64,000 nucleotides of DNA from Providencia hangzhouensis (GCF_029193595.2 NZ_CP135052.1:2604001-2668000); one strand, 5' to 3'. Counted from the first letter of the stretch, positions 52,889 to 62,199 are shown. Notes: a model not told the origin generated them from the letters alone. Made by a program: numbers and translations.

Positions 52889-53500
52889 ATGGAGTTACAG
52901 AACTTACTCTTATTTAGCGCAACCGTGATCCCTTTAGTCTGCACACCAGGCCCAGACATTCTATTTATTTCCGCACAAGGATTATCAGGAGGAACCTCAG
53001 CGGCCTTGAAAGCGAATTTGGGTATTATATTGGGTTATGTGGCACATGCGATTCTGGCTGCACTTGGTTTAGCGGCGATTGTTGCAGCTTCACCCATGAT
53101 TTTCCACACCATTAAATGGGTTGGGGTCGCTTATGTCACTTACCTTGCTATTCGCATGGTGTTATCTGCAATGAAAGCCGGAGACTTAAGAATTCAAACT
53201 GTGTCAACAAAGGCGGTCGTGGGTAAAGCATTTTTAACTAGCTTTCTTAACCCCAAGGGGTTACTGGTGTATTTTGCTATTTTACCGAATTTCATTAAGC
53301 TAACAGAAAGTGTCGCTGTCCAATCCTTGATACTTTCAGCCACTTTTATACTTTCGTGTGTCTTGATCTACGGCGTAATAGGTGCATTATTTGCATCCAT
53401 GCATAATAAACAAGCTTATAATGATAAAAAACGTCGTATAACCGAAGGTGTTGCAGGTGGAATGCTAACGCTAGCCGCTATCGGTTTAGCAACCAGTTAG
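52889..53500 (+). CDS. LysE/RhtB family amino acid exporter
   Basis: A 203-residue inner membrane exporter with about six hydrophobic segments. The family signature is near the N-terminus: PGPDILFISAQGLSGGTSAALKANLGI, followed by the TSFLNPKGLLVYFAILPNF motif. It probably exports an amino acid or homoserine-type compound under the divergent Lrp-type regulator. Its stop overlaps the end of the convergent HutD/Ves gene by four bases. Confidence 0.92.
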   Translation: MELQNLLLFSATVIPLVCTPGPDILFISAQGLSGGTSAALKANLGIILGYVAHAILAALGLAAIVAASPMIFHTIKWVGVAYVTYLAIRMVLSAMKAGDLRIQTVSTKAVVGKAFLTSFLNPKGLLVYFAILPNFIKLTESVAVQSLILSATFILSCVLIYGVIGALFASMHNKQAYNDKKRRITEGVAGGMLTLAAIGLATS

Positions 53501-54063
53501 CGGGGTAATAACTCAATCCAGATTAACTTGCTATCGGTGCTAAGTGGTTTTATATCTCCTTCACCGATATCAGGTAACCACCACGCTCCTTGTCCTTGCG
53601 CCATATGATGGCAATTTGCCCCTGAAATTTCCCATTCGCCATTGAGCACGTAGACTAACCCCGCTTGGTTGGCGGGTAATCTACAATCTTCAGTGATGAA
53701 ATAGTTTATAGCCACCCACCTATCATCTCGAAAAATAAAATTCATTAACTTAACTGATGGCTCTGAGACTTTTACCGCGCAAAATTGCTGAGCTGAAAAT
53801 TGGGCGTGATCACCTGCGCGCTCTAGGCGATGCTCAAACGCTTTGGTATCGGTTAAAAGAAGCGGCTGGTCATTCAACAATACCACCAGCCTTTCCCCTT
53901 CTGCATAGCGCTTTAAATAGCTATCTTGGTTAATGGTTGCAATGCTTGCGCGTAATGAATAATCCGATGCAACCGGCCAGCAAAACACTTCTTGGCTGGC
54001 CCCCGCACCATCATTCCAATCAAGGATAGGTAATTCCATTATGTCAAAACATTTTATTTTCAC
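53497..54063 (-). CDS. HutD/Ves family protein
   Basis: A 188-residue double cupin-like protein. WNDGAGASQEVFCWPVASDYSLRASIATI near the start is the diagnostic HutD/Ves segment, and VYVLNGEWEISGANCHH is the second half. It starts at GTG 54063, which has GGGAGG four bases upstream. E. coli Ves is cold- and stress-linked; HutD occurs in histidine utilisation clusters, but no hut genes are here. The biochemical role is not established. Confidence 0.85.
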   Translation of the reverse strand: MKIKCFDIMELPILDWNDGAGASQEVFCWPVASDYSLRASIATINQDSYLKRYAEGERLVVLLNDQPLLLTDTKAFEHRLERAGDHAQFSAQQFCAVKVSEPSVKLMNFIFRDDRWVAINYFITEDCRLPANQAGLVYVLNGEWEISGANCHHMAQGQGAWWLPDIGEGDIKPLSTDSKLIWIELLPR

Positions 54064-54158
54064 ATTACCTCCCGTCTGTTGCTGCTAACACATTTAGATT
54101 TATACCTAGATTGGCAAAGTTAATCTTTCAGGGCAATGAATTAACGATGATAATGTGA

Positions 54159-55583
54159 CTAATCACGCCTCTCATTGATTAAAAAGTGACATAAACGACC
54201 TAAAGTTTTCATTGCTTCCTCCACCCTCTCATTCCATGTAAACGATGCATTAAGACGAAATGCATGATTAAACTGGTCACTTGTGGAAAACATGCTCCCC
54301 GGCGCGATACTGATACCTTCTTTTAGTGCGAGTTGATACAACCGAATTGCATTAAACGGCGGTTCAAACTCTAGCCATAAAAAATACCCACCTTTTGGTG
54401 TATTAACTTTTACTGACTGAGGCATGTATTTTGCTATTGCACTCAACATTTGGTGCTGACGCTGTTCCATCGTTAAACGCAGTTTACGAAGGTGGCTGTC
54501 ATATCCCCCTAATGATAAGTACTCCGCAATAGCTAATTGCGTGGGAACGCTGGCAGAAACGGTACTCATCATTTGTAAATGTTGAATTTTTGTCGCGTGT
54601 TGGCCTGCAGCCACCCAACCCACACGATACCCCGGTGCTAAACATTTCGAAAATGAAGAACAATGAAAGAAATTACCTTTAGTATCAAGTGCCTTTGCGG
54701 GTATTGGCTGTTTGCTACCAAAATAAAGTTCCCCATAAACATCGTCCTCAATTAAAGTAATTTGATGCTTATTAAGGATATCGACCAGACGTCTTTTGTT
54801 TGTTTGCGGCATCGTTCCGCCTAATGGATTTTGATAATGCGTCATTAGCCAACAGGCTTTAATTGGATATTTGCTCGCAATATCCTCTAATGCGTCAAGA
54901 TCAATACCAAATAACGGGTCTGTTTTAATGGCAATGGCCTTAAGTTTTAACCGCTCAATTGCCTGAAGTGAACCATAGAATGCAGGAGATTCGATAACGA
55001 CCCAATCCCCGGGCTGAGTCACCGATTGTAAACTCAAGACTAAAGATTCCATTGCCCCTGCTGTAATCACGATTTCATCCGGAGCGACATGGATCCCTTG
55101 GGTTGCATAACGCTGAGCAATGTTACGACGCAGTTGTTCATTACCAGGAGGCAAATTAGCCGGGGTATTAAATTTCGATAAGCGCCTAGCAACAGACGCA
55201 AGAGACTTCGCGAGTTTTGGATCATCCAATAAGGCGGGTTCTGGAAATGCAGAGCCAAATGGGATAATATTCGGGTCCTTACAAGCTTGTAGGACACCAA
55301 AAATAGAGGCATTAATCTCTACATTTTCATTCAAATGTAGCCCTTTACCTCCTTTTGCGGCAGCAAATGCGTTATTGCGGTTTGCCACGTAATACCCTGA
55401 TTGCGGCCGAGCAACGACCCATCCTTGGCTTTCAAGTAACTGATATGCTTGCACAACAGTCATTAAACTTAAACCAGACTGTTTAACACTTTCCCTCAAT
55501 GAAGGTAATCTGTCGCCCACTTGCCAGATATTGTCTTCAATTTGCTGACGAATTTGCGCTGCTAATTGTTCGTATCTCGTCAT
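54159..55583 (-). CDS. MocR-type GntR/aminotransferase regulator
   Basis: A 474-residue regulator: N-terminal GntR winged HTH (DRLPSLRESVKQSGLSLMTVVQAYQLLESQGWV) fused to a class I aminotransferase fold. The PLP lysine lies in HCSSFSKCLAPGYRVGWVA and the conserved MTHYQNPLGGTMP loop is present. Such proteins use PLP or an amino adduct as signal. The upstream region has TTATAGTT repeats that may be its operators. It is divergent from cioAB and could control them or another target. Confidence 0.9.
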   Translation of the reverse strand: MTRYEQLAAQIRQQIEDNIWQVGDRLPSLRESVKQSGLSLMTVVQAYQLLESQGWVVARPQSGYYVANRNNAFAAAKGGKGLHLNENVEINASIFGVLQACKDPNIIPFGSAFPEPALLDDPKLAKSLASVARRLSKFNTPANLPPGNEQLRRNIAQRYATQGIHVAPDEIVITAGAMESLVLSLQSVTQPGDWVVIESPAFYGSLQAIERLKLKAIAIKTDPLFGIDLDALEDIASKYPIKACWLMTHYQNPLGGTMPQTNKRRLVDILNKHQITLIEDDVYGELYFGSKQPIPAKALDTKGNFFHCSSFSKCLAPGYRVGWVAAGQHATKIQHLQMMSTVSASVPTQLAIAEYLSLGGYDSHLRKLRLTMEQRQHQMLSAIAKYMPQSVKVNTPKGGYFLWLEFEPPFNAIRLYQLALKEGISIAPGSMFSTSDQFNHAFRLNASFTWNERVEEAMKTLGRLCHFLINERRD

Positions 55584-55597
55584 AGCCGCCTCAACTG

Positions 55598-55690
55598 TTA
55601 TAGTTAATATCCCAATAATTGTTACTATTATAGTTTATCGTCTCATGTTCTACTTATCCACACATTCACCTGACTTTTTTTTAACTATAA
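55598..55690. promoter_or_regulatory. Repeated TTATAGTT words, MocR operator candidates
   Basis: TTATAGTT at 55598-55605 and 55628-55635 (exactly 30 bases apart, same face of the helix) and the inverted AACTATAA at 55683-55690, between divergent mocR-type and cioA genes. Confidence 0.45.
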
Positions 55691-55830
55691 GCACAAAAAA
55701 TTTTTCGTTGAATTGCGGTTATTTTGCATTCAGGTGTGAGCAATTCCTTTTGCTAGGGATTAGCGCCTCAATTGCTCTCATCAAAACGTTAAATATTGCG
55801 TGCCATTAACATATCCACTCAGGGGTCAAT

Positions 55831-57168
55831 ATGTTTGGACTAACTGCGCTGGAACTTGCCCGTATACAATTTGCTTTTACGGTCTCGTTTCATATTATTT
55901 TTCCAGCCATTACTATTGGGCTAGCAAGTTACCTTGCGGTGCTACAAGGTCTATGGCTTAAAACTCGTGACGAGGACTATATAAAACTGTTCCATTTTTG
56001 GTCGAAAGTTTTTGCGGTTAATTTCGGAATGGGCGTTGTTTCTGGATTGGTGATGGCATACCAATTTGGTACCAACTGGAGTTTCTTTTCAGATTTTGCG
56101 GGTGGAATTACCGGCCCATTGCTCACGTATGAGGTATTAACCGCGTTCTTTCTTGAAGCCGGTTTCCTTGGTGTCATGCTGTTTGGCATGAACCGAGTGG
56201 GTGAAAAACTGCACTTTTTTGCCACCTGCATGGTTGCATTAGGTACCATCATTTCCACTTTCTGGATTTTGGCATCTAACAGTTTTATGCAAACACCGCA
56301 AGGTTTCGAAATCATCGATGGGCGTATCGTTCCTGTTGATTGGCTTGCGGTTATTTTCAACCCATCGTTTCCATACCGTTTATTGCACATGACCACGGCT
56401 GCTTTCCTTGCTGCGGCATTCTTTATTGGTGCTTCTGCGGCATGGCATTTACTCAAAGGCAATAAATCCAGTGCCATGAAAAAAATGTTTTCCATGTCCC
56501 TGTGGTTGATTTTAGTGTTAGCCCCTGTTCAAGCTTTAATCGGTGATGCTCACGGCCTAAACACACTTAAACATCAACCTGTTAAAGTGGCTGCAATGGA
56601 AGGTCACTGGGAAAATAAACCTGGAGAAGCCACTCCGCTTATCTTATTTGGTATACCAAACCAAGAAAAAGAAAAAACAGAATTTGCTATCGAAATCCCT
56701 TATTTAGCAAGCCTGATTTTAACCCACAGTATCGACAAACAAGTGCCTGCGTTAAAAGAATACGCGCCAGAAGATAGGCCTAACGTGTTTATGGTGTTTT
56801 GGTCATTCCGCGTAATGGTCGGGCTCGGCTTATTAATGATCGCGGCTGGAGTCTGGGGTTTATGGCTACGTTATCGTAAAAACCTGTATGAATCCAAAAC
56901 CTTCCTACGCTTTATGTTCGTCATGGCTCCTTCTGGTTTGATTGCCATTTTAGCGGGTTGGTTTACAACAGAAATAGGCCGACAGCCATGGGTTGTTTAT
57001 GGGCTACAACGAACCTCTGATGCAGTCAGTGCACATGGTGAAATGCACATGAGTATCAGTTTAATCGCCTTCTTTGTGGTTTACGGTGGGGTGTTCGGTA
57101 TCGGCTACATGTACATGATGAAATTAATTCGTAAAGGCATCGCGGAGGACGCAGCTCATGGGCATTGA
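55831..57168 (+). CDS. cioA: Cytochrome bd-type (cyanide-insensitive) ubiquinol oxidase subunit I
   Basis: A 445-residue haem-carrying subunit. It has haem ligands in VSFHIIFPAI (H21), RLLHMTTAAF and GEMHMSIS, and the TEIGRQPWVVYG motif. The quinol-binding Q-loop is short, as in CIO-type enzymes, compared with ~520 residues for E. coli CydA. It reduces oxygen to water with low sensitivity to cyanide and sulfide. It overlaps cioB by 11 bases. Confidence 0.92.
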   Translation: MFGLTALELARIQFAFTVSFHIIFPAITIGLASYLAVLQGLWLKTRDEDYIKLFHFWSKVFAVNFGMGVVSGLVMAYQFGTNWSFFSDFAGGITGPLLTYEVLTAFFLEAGFLGVMLFGMNRVGEKLHFFATCMVALGTIISTFWILASNSFMQTPQGFEIIDGRIVPVDWLAVIFNPSFPYRLLHMTTAAFLAAAFFIGASAAWHLLKGNKSSAMKKMFSMSLWLILVLAPVQALIGDAHGLNTLKHQPVKVAAMEGHWENKPGEATPLILFGIPNQEKEKTEFAIEIPYLASLILTHSIDKQVPALKEYAPEDRPNVFMVFWSFRVMVGLGLLMIAAGVWGLWLRYRKNLYESKTFLRFMFVMAPSGLIAILAGWFTTEIGRQPWVVYGLQRTSDAVSAHGEMHMSISLIAFFVVYGGVFGIGYMYMMKLIRKGIAEDAAHGH

Positions 57169-58168
57169 TTTACCTCTCATTTGGTTTGTCATCATCGTAT
57201 TTAGTATGTTGATGTATATTGTTATGGATGGGTTCGATTTAGGCATCGGGATCCTTTACCCTGCGCTAAAAGACAGCCAAGACCGTGATCTGATGATGAA
57301 TAGCGTTGCCCCTGTGTGGGATGGCAATGAAACTTGGTTGGTTTTAGGTGGGGCAGCACTATTTGGTGCTTTTCCTCTCGCTTATGCGATTGTCCTTGAT
57401 GCCCTGTCAATTCCATTAACTTTCATGTTATTGGCCTTGATTTTCCGTGGTGTCGCCTTTGAGTTTCGCTTTAGAGCGGATGAATCACACCGCCGCCATT
57501 GGGATCACGCCTTTATTTGGGGTTCAATTTTTGCCACCTTTGTTCAAGGTGTGGTAGTTGGTGCCTTTATCCAAGGCTTCCATGTGGAAAACCGTGTTTA
57601 CATGGGTGGTTATTTCGATTGGTTCTCACCTTTCCCACTGTTTTGCGGATTTGGCCTCGTGGTCGCTTATGCGCTACTAGCGTGTGGTTGGTTGATCATG
57701 AAAACGGAGGGCCACTTACGTAGCACCATGTATCGTGTCCTACGGCCATTAACATTACTGATGTTAGCGATCATAGCAGTAATCAGCTTCTGGACCCCAA
57801 TGTTAAATGAGGCAATCTTTGAGCGTTGGTTCTCACTGCCGAACCTGTTCTTCTTTTTACCTGTTCCGTTACTGGTATTAGCCTGTACTTGGTTGATCCT
57901 AAAAAACGCTAAGTGCCAACAACATGACAGCGTGCCATTCTTAGCGGCTTTAATGTTAATTTTCCTTGGGTTTACTGGTCTAGGTATCAGCATCTGGCCA
58001 ACGCTCATTCCACCTGCAATAAGTTTCCGTGATGCCGCAGGCCCATCCGAAAGTTTAGGCTTTATGTTAGTGGGTGCGTTATTCATTATTCCTGTTATTT
58101 TGGTTTATACCTATTGGAGTTACTATGTCTTCAGAGGAAAAATTACCCCAGAGCAAGGCTACCACTGA
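57158..58168 (+). CDS. cioB: Cytochrome bd-type ubiquinol oxidase subunit II
   Basis: A 336-residue membrane protein with multiple hydrophobic segments, the partner of CioA. Signature segments: IVMDGFDLGIGILYP, WDGNETWLVLGGAALFGAFP, FRGVAFEFRFRAD. It starts inside the end of cioA and its own end overlaps the DUF2474 gene by 44 bases, so translation of all three is coupled. Confidence 0.93.
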   Translation: MGIDLPLIWFVIIVFSMLMYIVMDGFDLGIGILYPALKDSQDRDLMMNSVAPVWDGNETWLVLGGAALFGAFPLAYAIVLDALSIPLTFMLLALIFRGVAFEFRFRADESHRRHWDHAFIWGSIFATFVQGVVVGAFIQGFHVENRVYMGGYFDWFSPFPLFCGFGLVVAYALLACGWLIMKTEGHLRSTMYRVLRPLTLLMLAIIAVISFWTPMLNEAIFERWFSLPNLFFFLPVPLLVLACTWLILKNAKCQQHDSVPFLAALMLIFLGFTGLGISIWPTLIPPAISFRDAAGPSESLGFMLVGALFIIPVILVYTYWSYYVFRGKITPEQGYH

Positions 58169-58304
58169 TAACGTGGCAGCCTCCTCTTGGTGGAAAAAAC
58201 TCGGTTGGATGGCCATTATCTGGTTCGGAAGTGTACTTGCTTTATTTGCATTTTCGTCAGTGTTTAAATTGATGATGACCGCCGCTGGAATGAAAGTGAA
58301 GTAA
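58125..58304 (+). CDS. DUF2474 small subunit of CIO oxidase
   Basis: A 59-residue single-pass membrane protein: charged N-terminus, then WWKKLGWMAIIWFGSVLALFAFSSVFKLMM. This WWK-LGW-IW pattern is DUF2474, which follows cioB in many genomes and is the likely counterpart of CydX. ATG 58125 has GGAG upstream, inside the end of cioB. Confidence 0.88.
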   Translation: MSSEEKLPQSKATTDNVAASSWWKKLGWMAIIWFGSVLALFAFSSVFKLMMTAAGMKVK

Positions 58305-58309
58305 TCAAC

Positions 58310-59152
58310 TTACTGAATGCCGCATAAATTTTTACGCGGCATTTTTAGACTTTTCAGGAAAGGCACTGTCGGGTGTGATGAATTTGACCGCCGCAAAAAA
58401 GACGCCTCGGCTAATTTATCCAAATCATTATACTTCCCATTATACACTTCAACCATATTATCGATATCTACCATGGTAATTTTATTTTCACCCAGTATTT
58501 CACTATTTTTTGTTTCAAGATAGCTTCCAATATTACTCCAATTTAAATCTTGAGCTAAATATTTACCTTTGCTATTCCAGTCAGCTATTTTTGTTTTTAA
58601 GAGGTCGTTATAGTCTTCTTTTTTACATACAATATTTGCCCATGGATCAATATTATAATCTTGCCCATTGATAGCAATTTGACAAAAAACATGATCAAAA
58701 CGTTTATTTTTCACATCTATTAACCGGACAAAATTTGGATTAAGACCAGCATGACATGATAAAACATAACAAATTGCCGCTAATTCACCGCAATTCCCCG
58801 TTTTAGATTGAATGGCTGCGAGTAAAAAAGCTTTTTTATCTTTAATGGCTCTATTTTTGCTTAACTGTTCTAAACAATTTTGATGTTGTTGAACAGTACG
58901 ATTTAACCTGATTTTATTTGCTGATTTATTAGGACTTCCCTTAAAATAAGAACGTGTTTGCAACAGGCAATCATCCGCTTTTTTTAATAATGTGATGTGT
59001 TTCTTATCGCTATCAGCCTTATATAATGAGTTTAATGAAGGTAGTGATGATAAATTTTTAATATTAACAATATGTGATTCAATTCTCGTCTCATTTCTGG
59101 GTGATAATTGTGAAAAACAGATATCCTGTGTTCTTTGTTTATTTATTCTCAT
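58310..59152 (-). CDS. Transglutaminase/papain-fold protein, possible secreted effector
   Basis: A 280-residue protein with no signal peptide. A Cys-His-Asp catalytic set is readable: KTGNCGELAAICYVL (C121), RFDHVFCQI (H154) and YNIDPWAN (D169). The fold type is transglutaminase-like cysteine peptidase or deamidase, as in several type III effectors of plant and animal pathogens. The N-terminal ~60 residues are Ser/Asn-rich and flexible, as in secretion signals. Low GC relative to the neighbouring cio genes hints at acquisition. No chaperone or secretion gene is adjacent. Effector status is inference; an intracellular processing enzyme is also possible. Confidence 0.6.
   Translation of the reverse strand: MRINKQRTQDICFSQLSPRNETRIESHIVNIKNLSSLPSLNSLYKADSDKKHITLLKKADDCLLQTRSYFKGSPNKSANKIRLNRTVQQHQNCLEQLSKNRAIKDKKAFLLAAIQSKTGNCGELAAICYVLSCHAGLNPNFVRLIDVKNKRFDHVFCQIAINGQDYNIDPWANIVCKKEDYNDLLKTKIADWNSKGKYLAQDLNWSNIGSYLETKNSEILGENKITMVDIDNMVEVYNGKYNDLDKLAEASFLRRSNSSHPTVPFLKSLKMPRKNLCGIQ
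58315..58346 (+). terminator. Terminator of the cio operon inside the end of a convergent gene
   Basis: AATGCCGC pairs with GCGGCATT followed by TTT. It overlaps the last codons of the minus-strand gene ending at 58310. Confidence 0.75.
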
Positions 59153-59350
59153 GACGATTGTCTCTTATAATAGTGAATAACTGATACGCAGCATAAATCT
59201 ATCACGCCTATTTGTATTTAAAGAAACGACACAAGACACTGCGATATATTTACCATAAGAACCGCTGATAGCACTAAACTCGCTCAAGTTCGTAGCCATC
59301 ATTTATCAGCTGCAATCAGTGTTTCCCTCTTGCAACCTTTTAATTTATTC

Positions 59351-59371
59351 ATGATAATGATAATAATTACC
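59351..59371 (+). promoter_or_regulatory. Fur box before siderophore-interacting protein gene
   Basis: ATGATAATGATAATAATTAC, matching the GATAAT hexamer array; a second AATTATCATT half-type site lies nearer the start. About 40-60 bases before the GTG start. Confidence 0.78.
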
Positions 59372-59409
59372 AAATAATAAAATTATCATTAACACATAGG
59401 AGAACGTCC

Positions 59410-60249
59410 GTGGCCACTGAACAACCTGTTGAAAAAAACATCTACCGCCCGGCTCCACCACAGCTCATTCAAGTCAAATCCATAACCGATATCAGCCCAT
59501 CTATTCGTAGTATTACTTTCACCGGTGAAAGACTCAATACATACCCAACAGATTGTGAAGGTGGGCACCTGAAAATATTTTTAGCCCCTGATTTAATCAG
59601 CCAGCCCGCACTCCCTATCCTAAGTAAAGAAGGCCGTAGCTGGCCAGAAGACAAACCTCGCCCATTTGTTCGTACCTATACCGTCAGAGCCATCCGTCCA
59701 GAAGTTAGCGAGATAGATATTGAATTTGCTATGCATGATGGCGCAACTGGCCCTGCATATCTATTTGCTCGGGATGCAAAACCAGGAAATTGGATGGGAA
59801 TTACCAACCCAGGTGGCCCAGACCCATTATTACCTGCCAGACAACATTACTTCATGGCTGGTGATTCAAGTTCCCTACCCGCTATCGCCGCATTATTAGA
59901 AAAAATGCCAGCGAATGCCCAAGGCAAAGTTGTACTACGATTAGATAACCCAAAAGACGTAAGAGAACTAAAAAAACCTGAACAAGTTGAGGTGATTTGG
60001 GTTTGTGGTGATATCACCAAAACCGCTGAATTAATTAGCACATTTAAGTCTTGGGACATCCCAAGCAGCGACTGCGCTTTCTGGATTGCGGGTGAAGACC
60101 AAATTATTCGTGATTTGCGTCGTTATATTCGTCGTGAAAAAGGTTTTGGTCGTGATGATATCTATGCGATCCCTTACTGGCGATATGGCTATGATGAGGA
60201 AGGTTACCATCATGAGCGCCATGCTGTAATGGATAATCCTGACGATTAA
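59410..60249 (+). CDS. Siderophore-interacting protein (ViuB/YqjH family ferric reductase)
   Basis: A 279-residue FAD-dependent ferric-siderophore reductase of the cytoplasm. It has the FAD-binding RPFVRTYTVRAIRPE, then DGATGPAYLFARDAKPGNWMGITNPGG, and the C-terminal IWVCGDITKT and AFWIAGEDQIIRDLRRYIRRE, typical of this family. Start codon GTG 59410, with AGGAGAA eight bases upstream. Fur sites upstream indicate iron-repressed expression, together with the receptor operon at 42-45 kb. Confidence 0.92.
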   Translation: MATEQPVEKNIYRPAPPQLIQVKSITDISPSIRSITFTGERLNTYPTDCEGGHLKIFLAPDLISQPALPILSKEGRSWPEDKPRPFVRTYTVRAIRPEVSEIDIEFAMHDGATGPAYLFARDAKPGNWMGITNPGGPDPLLPARQHYFMAGDSSSLPAIAALLEKMPANAQGKVVLRLDNPKDVRELKKPEQVEVIWVCGDITKTAELISTFKSWDIPSSDCAFWIAGEDQIIRDLRRYIRREKGFGRDDIYAIPYWRYGYDEEGYHHERHAVMDNPDD

Positions 60250-60390
60250 CTTCACTTCAAATATTTAGTTCGCTTATTGGTTTATAAATTCTAATAAGTG
60301 AACTTATTTCCTGATCTTGCCTGTCTTCATCAAGTTGTTAGCCATTATATTCCCCAACAATAAACGCCCTAAAATACTTTTCATACCCAT

Positions 60391-60414
60391 TAATGTTATG
60401 TTATAACGTAATTG
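60391..60414 (+). promoter_or_regulatory. Zur box before zinT
   Basis: TAATGTTATGTTATAACGTAATTG, an imperfect palindrome resembling the Zur consensus (TGTTATAnTATAACA type), 44 bases before the zinT start. Confidence 0.75.
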
Positions 60415-60457
60415 TTTTTATGGTCGTTATATTCACTACAAAAATAGGAAAACCACT

Positions 60458-61111
60458 GTGTACAAAATGGCAATTTTAAAAACTAGTCTTTATATTGCAT
60501 TAGCTCTCACTAGCTATACTGCTGCTGCTCATGGCTCACATAGTCACTCCCATCCACAATCAGAGAAAGCGCTACAAGCTTCAAAAGGGATTTTTGAAGA
60601 TACTGACGTCAAAGATAGATCTCTTAGTGACTGGCAAGGCATCTGGGAATCTGTTAATCCATTACTATTAAATGGAAAACTTGATGAGGTTCTAGAAAGT
60701 AAAGCGAAGAAAAATAAAGACAAAACTGTTGAAGAGTATCGTGAATATTATAAAAAAGGTTATGCCACTGATGTTGACAGTATTGGTATTGAAAACGATG
60801 TTATTGAGTTTACTCAAAATGGTACTGTAAGTAGCTGTAAATATGACTATGCCGGTTACAAAATTCTTCATTATACTTCAGGAAAAAAAGGCGTTCGTTA
60901 CTTATTTGAATGCAAAGATGCAAACTCAAAAGCGCCTAAATTTATCCAGTTTAGTGACCATATTATTGAACCACAAGCCTCGGGGCATTTTCACCTATAT
61001 ATGGGAAATGAATCTCAGGAAAAATTATTAAGTCAGCTAGAAAATTGGCCAACTTATTACCCATATACCCTCACAGATGAGCAAATCGTACATGAGATGC
61101 TCTATCACTAA
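60458..61111 (+). CDS. zinT: Periplasmic zinc-binding lipocalin-like protein ZinT
   Basis: A 217-residue periplasmic metal-binding protein that helps ZnuA capture zinc. A signal peptide ends TAAAHGSHSHSHPQ, with a His-rich N-terminus that binds metal. The ZinT/YodA domain shows SLSDWQGIWESVNPLL, IQFSDHIIEPQASGHFHLYMG and DEQIVHEMLYH, which carries further His ligands. Start GTG 60458 has AGGAA eight bases upstream; an ATG at 60467 is the alternative. Zur site upstream. Confidence 0.94.
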   Translation: MYKMAILKTSLYIALALTSYTAAAHGSHSHSHPQSEKALQASKGIFEDTDVKDRSLSDWQGIWESVNPLLLNGKLDEVLESKAKKNKDKTVEEYREYYKKGYATDVDSIGIENDVIEFTQNGTVSSCKYDYAGYKILHYTSGKKGVRYLFECKDANSKAPKFIQFSDHIIEPQASGHFHLYMGNESQEKLLSQLENWPTYYPYTLTDEQIVHEMLYH

Positions 61112-61137
61112 TCGGCTTCCTATATAGGAGTCTAACC

Positions 61138-61166
61138 TATGCCCCGTGGGTAAATCGCGGGGCATA
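61138..61166. terminator. Terminator between zinT and the convergent phoH gene
   Basis: TATGCCCCG pairs with CGGGGCATA, placed between two convergent stops. Confidence 0.75.
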
Positions 61167-61185
61167 TAGTTAATAGCAATGCTAA

Positions 61186-61971
61186 TTAGTGGTTATAAGC
61201 CAATAATGCCTTATGGCATAATTGTGATCTCACACAATCCTCTATAGTAAAATTCACCATTGAAACCATTTCATCACTACTAAAACGTTGTAATGCATCA
61301 GCTAACCCTGAAGACACACCTTCTGGTAAATCACACTGGGTCACATCACCATTGACTATCACCGTCACATTTTCACCAAGCCGAGTTAAAAACATTTTCA
61401 TTTGAGTGACTGTGACATTCTGAGCCTCATCTAATATCACGACGGCATTTTCAAATGTTCGGCCTCGCATATAAGCAAATGGGGCTATTTCCACTTTAGC
61501 AATTTCGGGACGCAAACAATATTGCAAAAAAGATGCGCCGAGCCTTTTCACCAAGACGTCATAGACTGGGCGAAAGTAAGGCGCAAACTTTTCTGACATA
61601 TCCCCCGGTAAAAAACCGAGATCTTCCTCCGCTTGAAGAACGGGCCTTGTCACAATGATCTTATTGATATCTTTATGAATTAACGCATCAGCCGCAAGTG
61701 CAGTACTGATGTAAGTTTTACCACATCCCGCTTCGCCATTCGCAAAAATTAATTGCTTATGTTTAATGGAATTAATATAGAGTTTTTGAGCTTCATTTCT
61801 GGGCAATATAGGGGATTCATCACGCCGTTCTTTTGCCATACCGATAGCTTCAATACCAGTAAATTCAGCAAATGATGCGACGTTATTGATATCAAAACGA
61901 CCTGAGCGATCTTTGCGTGATGAACGTTTCATTTCACGGCGTGCCTTTGTTGCAGCTTTCTGTCTACTCAT
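61186..61971 (-). CDS. PhoH family ATPase
   Basis: A 261-residue PhoH-like protein started at ATG 61971 (MSRQKAATKARRE) rather than 62025, because AAGGG precedes it. Basic N-terminus, then Walker A GEAGCGKT at 79-86, TRPVLQAEEDLGFLPGD, Walker B VVILDEAQN and IVNGDVTQCDLP, the full set of PhoH motifs. E. coli PhoH is phosphate-starvation induced. The role is RNA- or nucleotide-linked and not well defined. Confidence 0.9.
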   Translation of the reverse strand: MSRQKAATKARREMKRSSRKDRSGRFDINNVASFAEFTGIEAIGMAKERRDESPILPRNEAQKLYINSIKHKQLIFANGEAGCGKTYISTALAADALIHKDINKIIVTRPVLQAEEDLGFLPGDMSEKFAPYFRPVYDVLVKRLGASFLQYCLRPEIAKVEIAPFAYMRGRTFENAVVILDEAQNVTVTQMKMFLTRLGENVTVIVNGDVTQCDLPEGVSSGLADALQRFSSDEMVSMVNFTIEDCVRSQLCHKALLAYNH

Positions 61972-62061
61972 AGTATTAACCCTTCCAGGTATCAGTGATG
62001 TCAATTCAAATGACGGACTATTCAAAACAGAGGCGAGCTCCCTTCAAGCTCAAAGTTAATA

Positions 62062-62199
62062 TCAAATATCTATTATGTGGCTGTAACTCCATGCCATAAC
62101 TCGGCTAATAAAAAAACCGGTTACCAATCTCACCATGGAAATCTCATGATGGAGTGGTAACCGGCTTTGTATTCTCGTGTACAAACACTTATTTCCCAT
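62062..62199 (-). CDS. Possible leader ORF or small RNA with strong attenuator-like hairpin
   Basis: A 45-codon frame with a near-perfect ribosome site (CAGGAGAAACTA before ATG 62199). The mRNA hairpin CCGGTTACCA…TGGTAACCGG followed by eight T on the minus strand (62109-62164) lies inside the frame. This looks like a leader peptide overlapping an attenuator, or an independent small RNA ended by that terminator. It stands 90 bases upstream of phoH. I do not recognise the peptide. Confidence 0.35.
   Translation of the reverse strand: MGNKCLYTRIQSRLPLHHEISMVRLVTGFFISRVMAWSYSHIIDI
62109..62164 (-). terminator. Intrinsic terminator/attenuator upstream of phoH
   Basis: TGGTAACCGG/CCGGTTACCA arms at 62155-62164 and 62117-62126, with a nested inner hairpin; run of T on the minus strand. 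Confidence 0.7.

Noticed and set aside
58074..58304. Longer start for the DUF2474 protein
   Set aside because: The first 17 residues lie in another frame of cioB; ATG 58125 has the ribosome site and the family-typical length.
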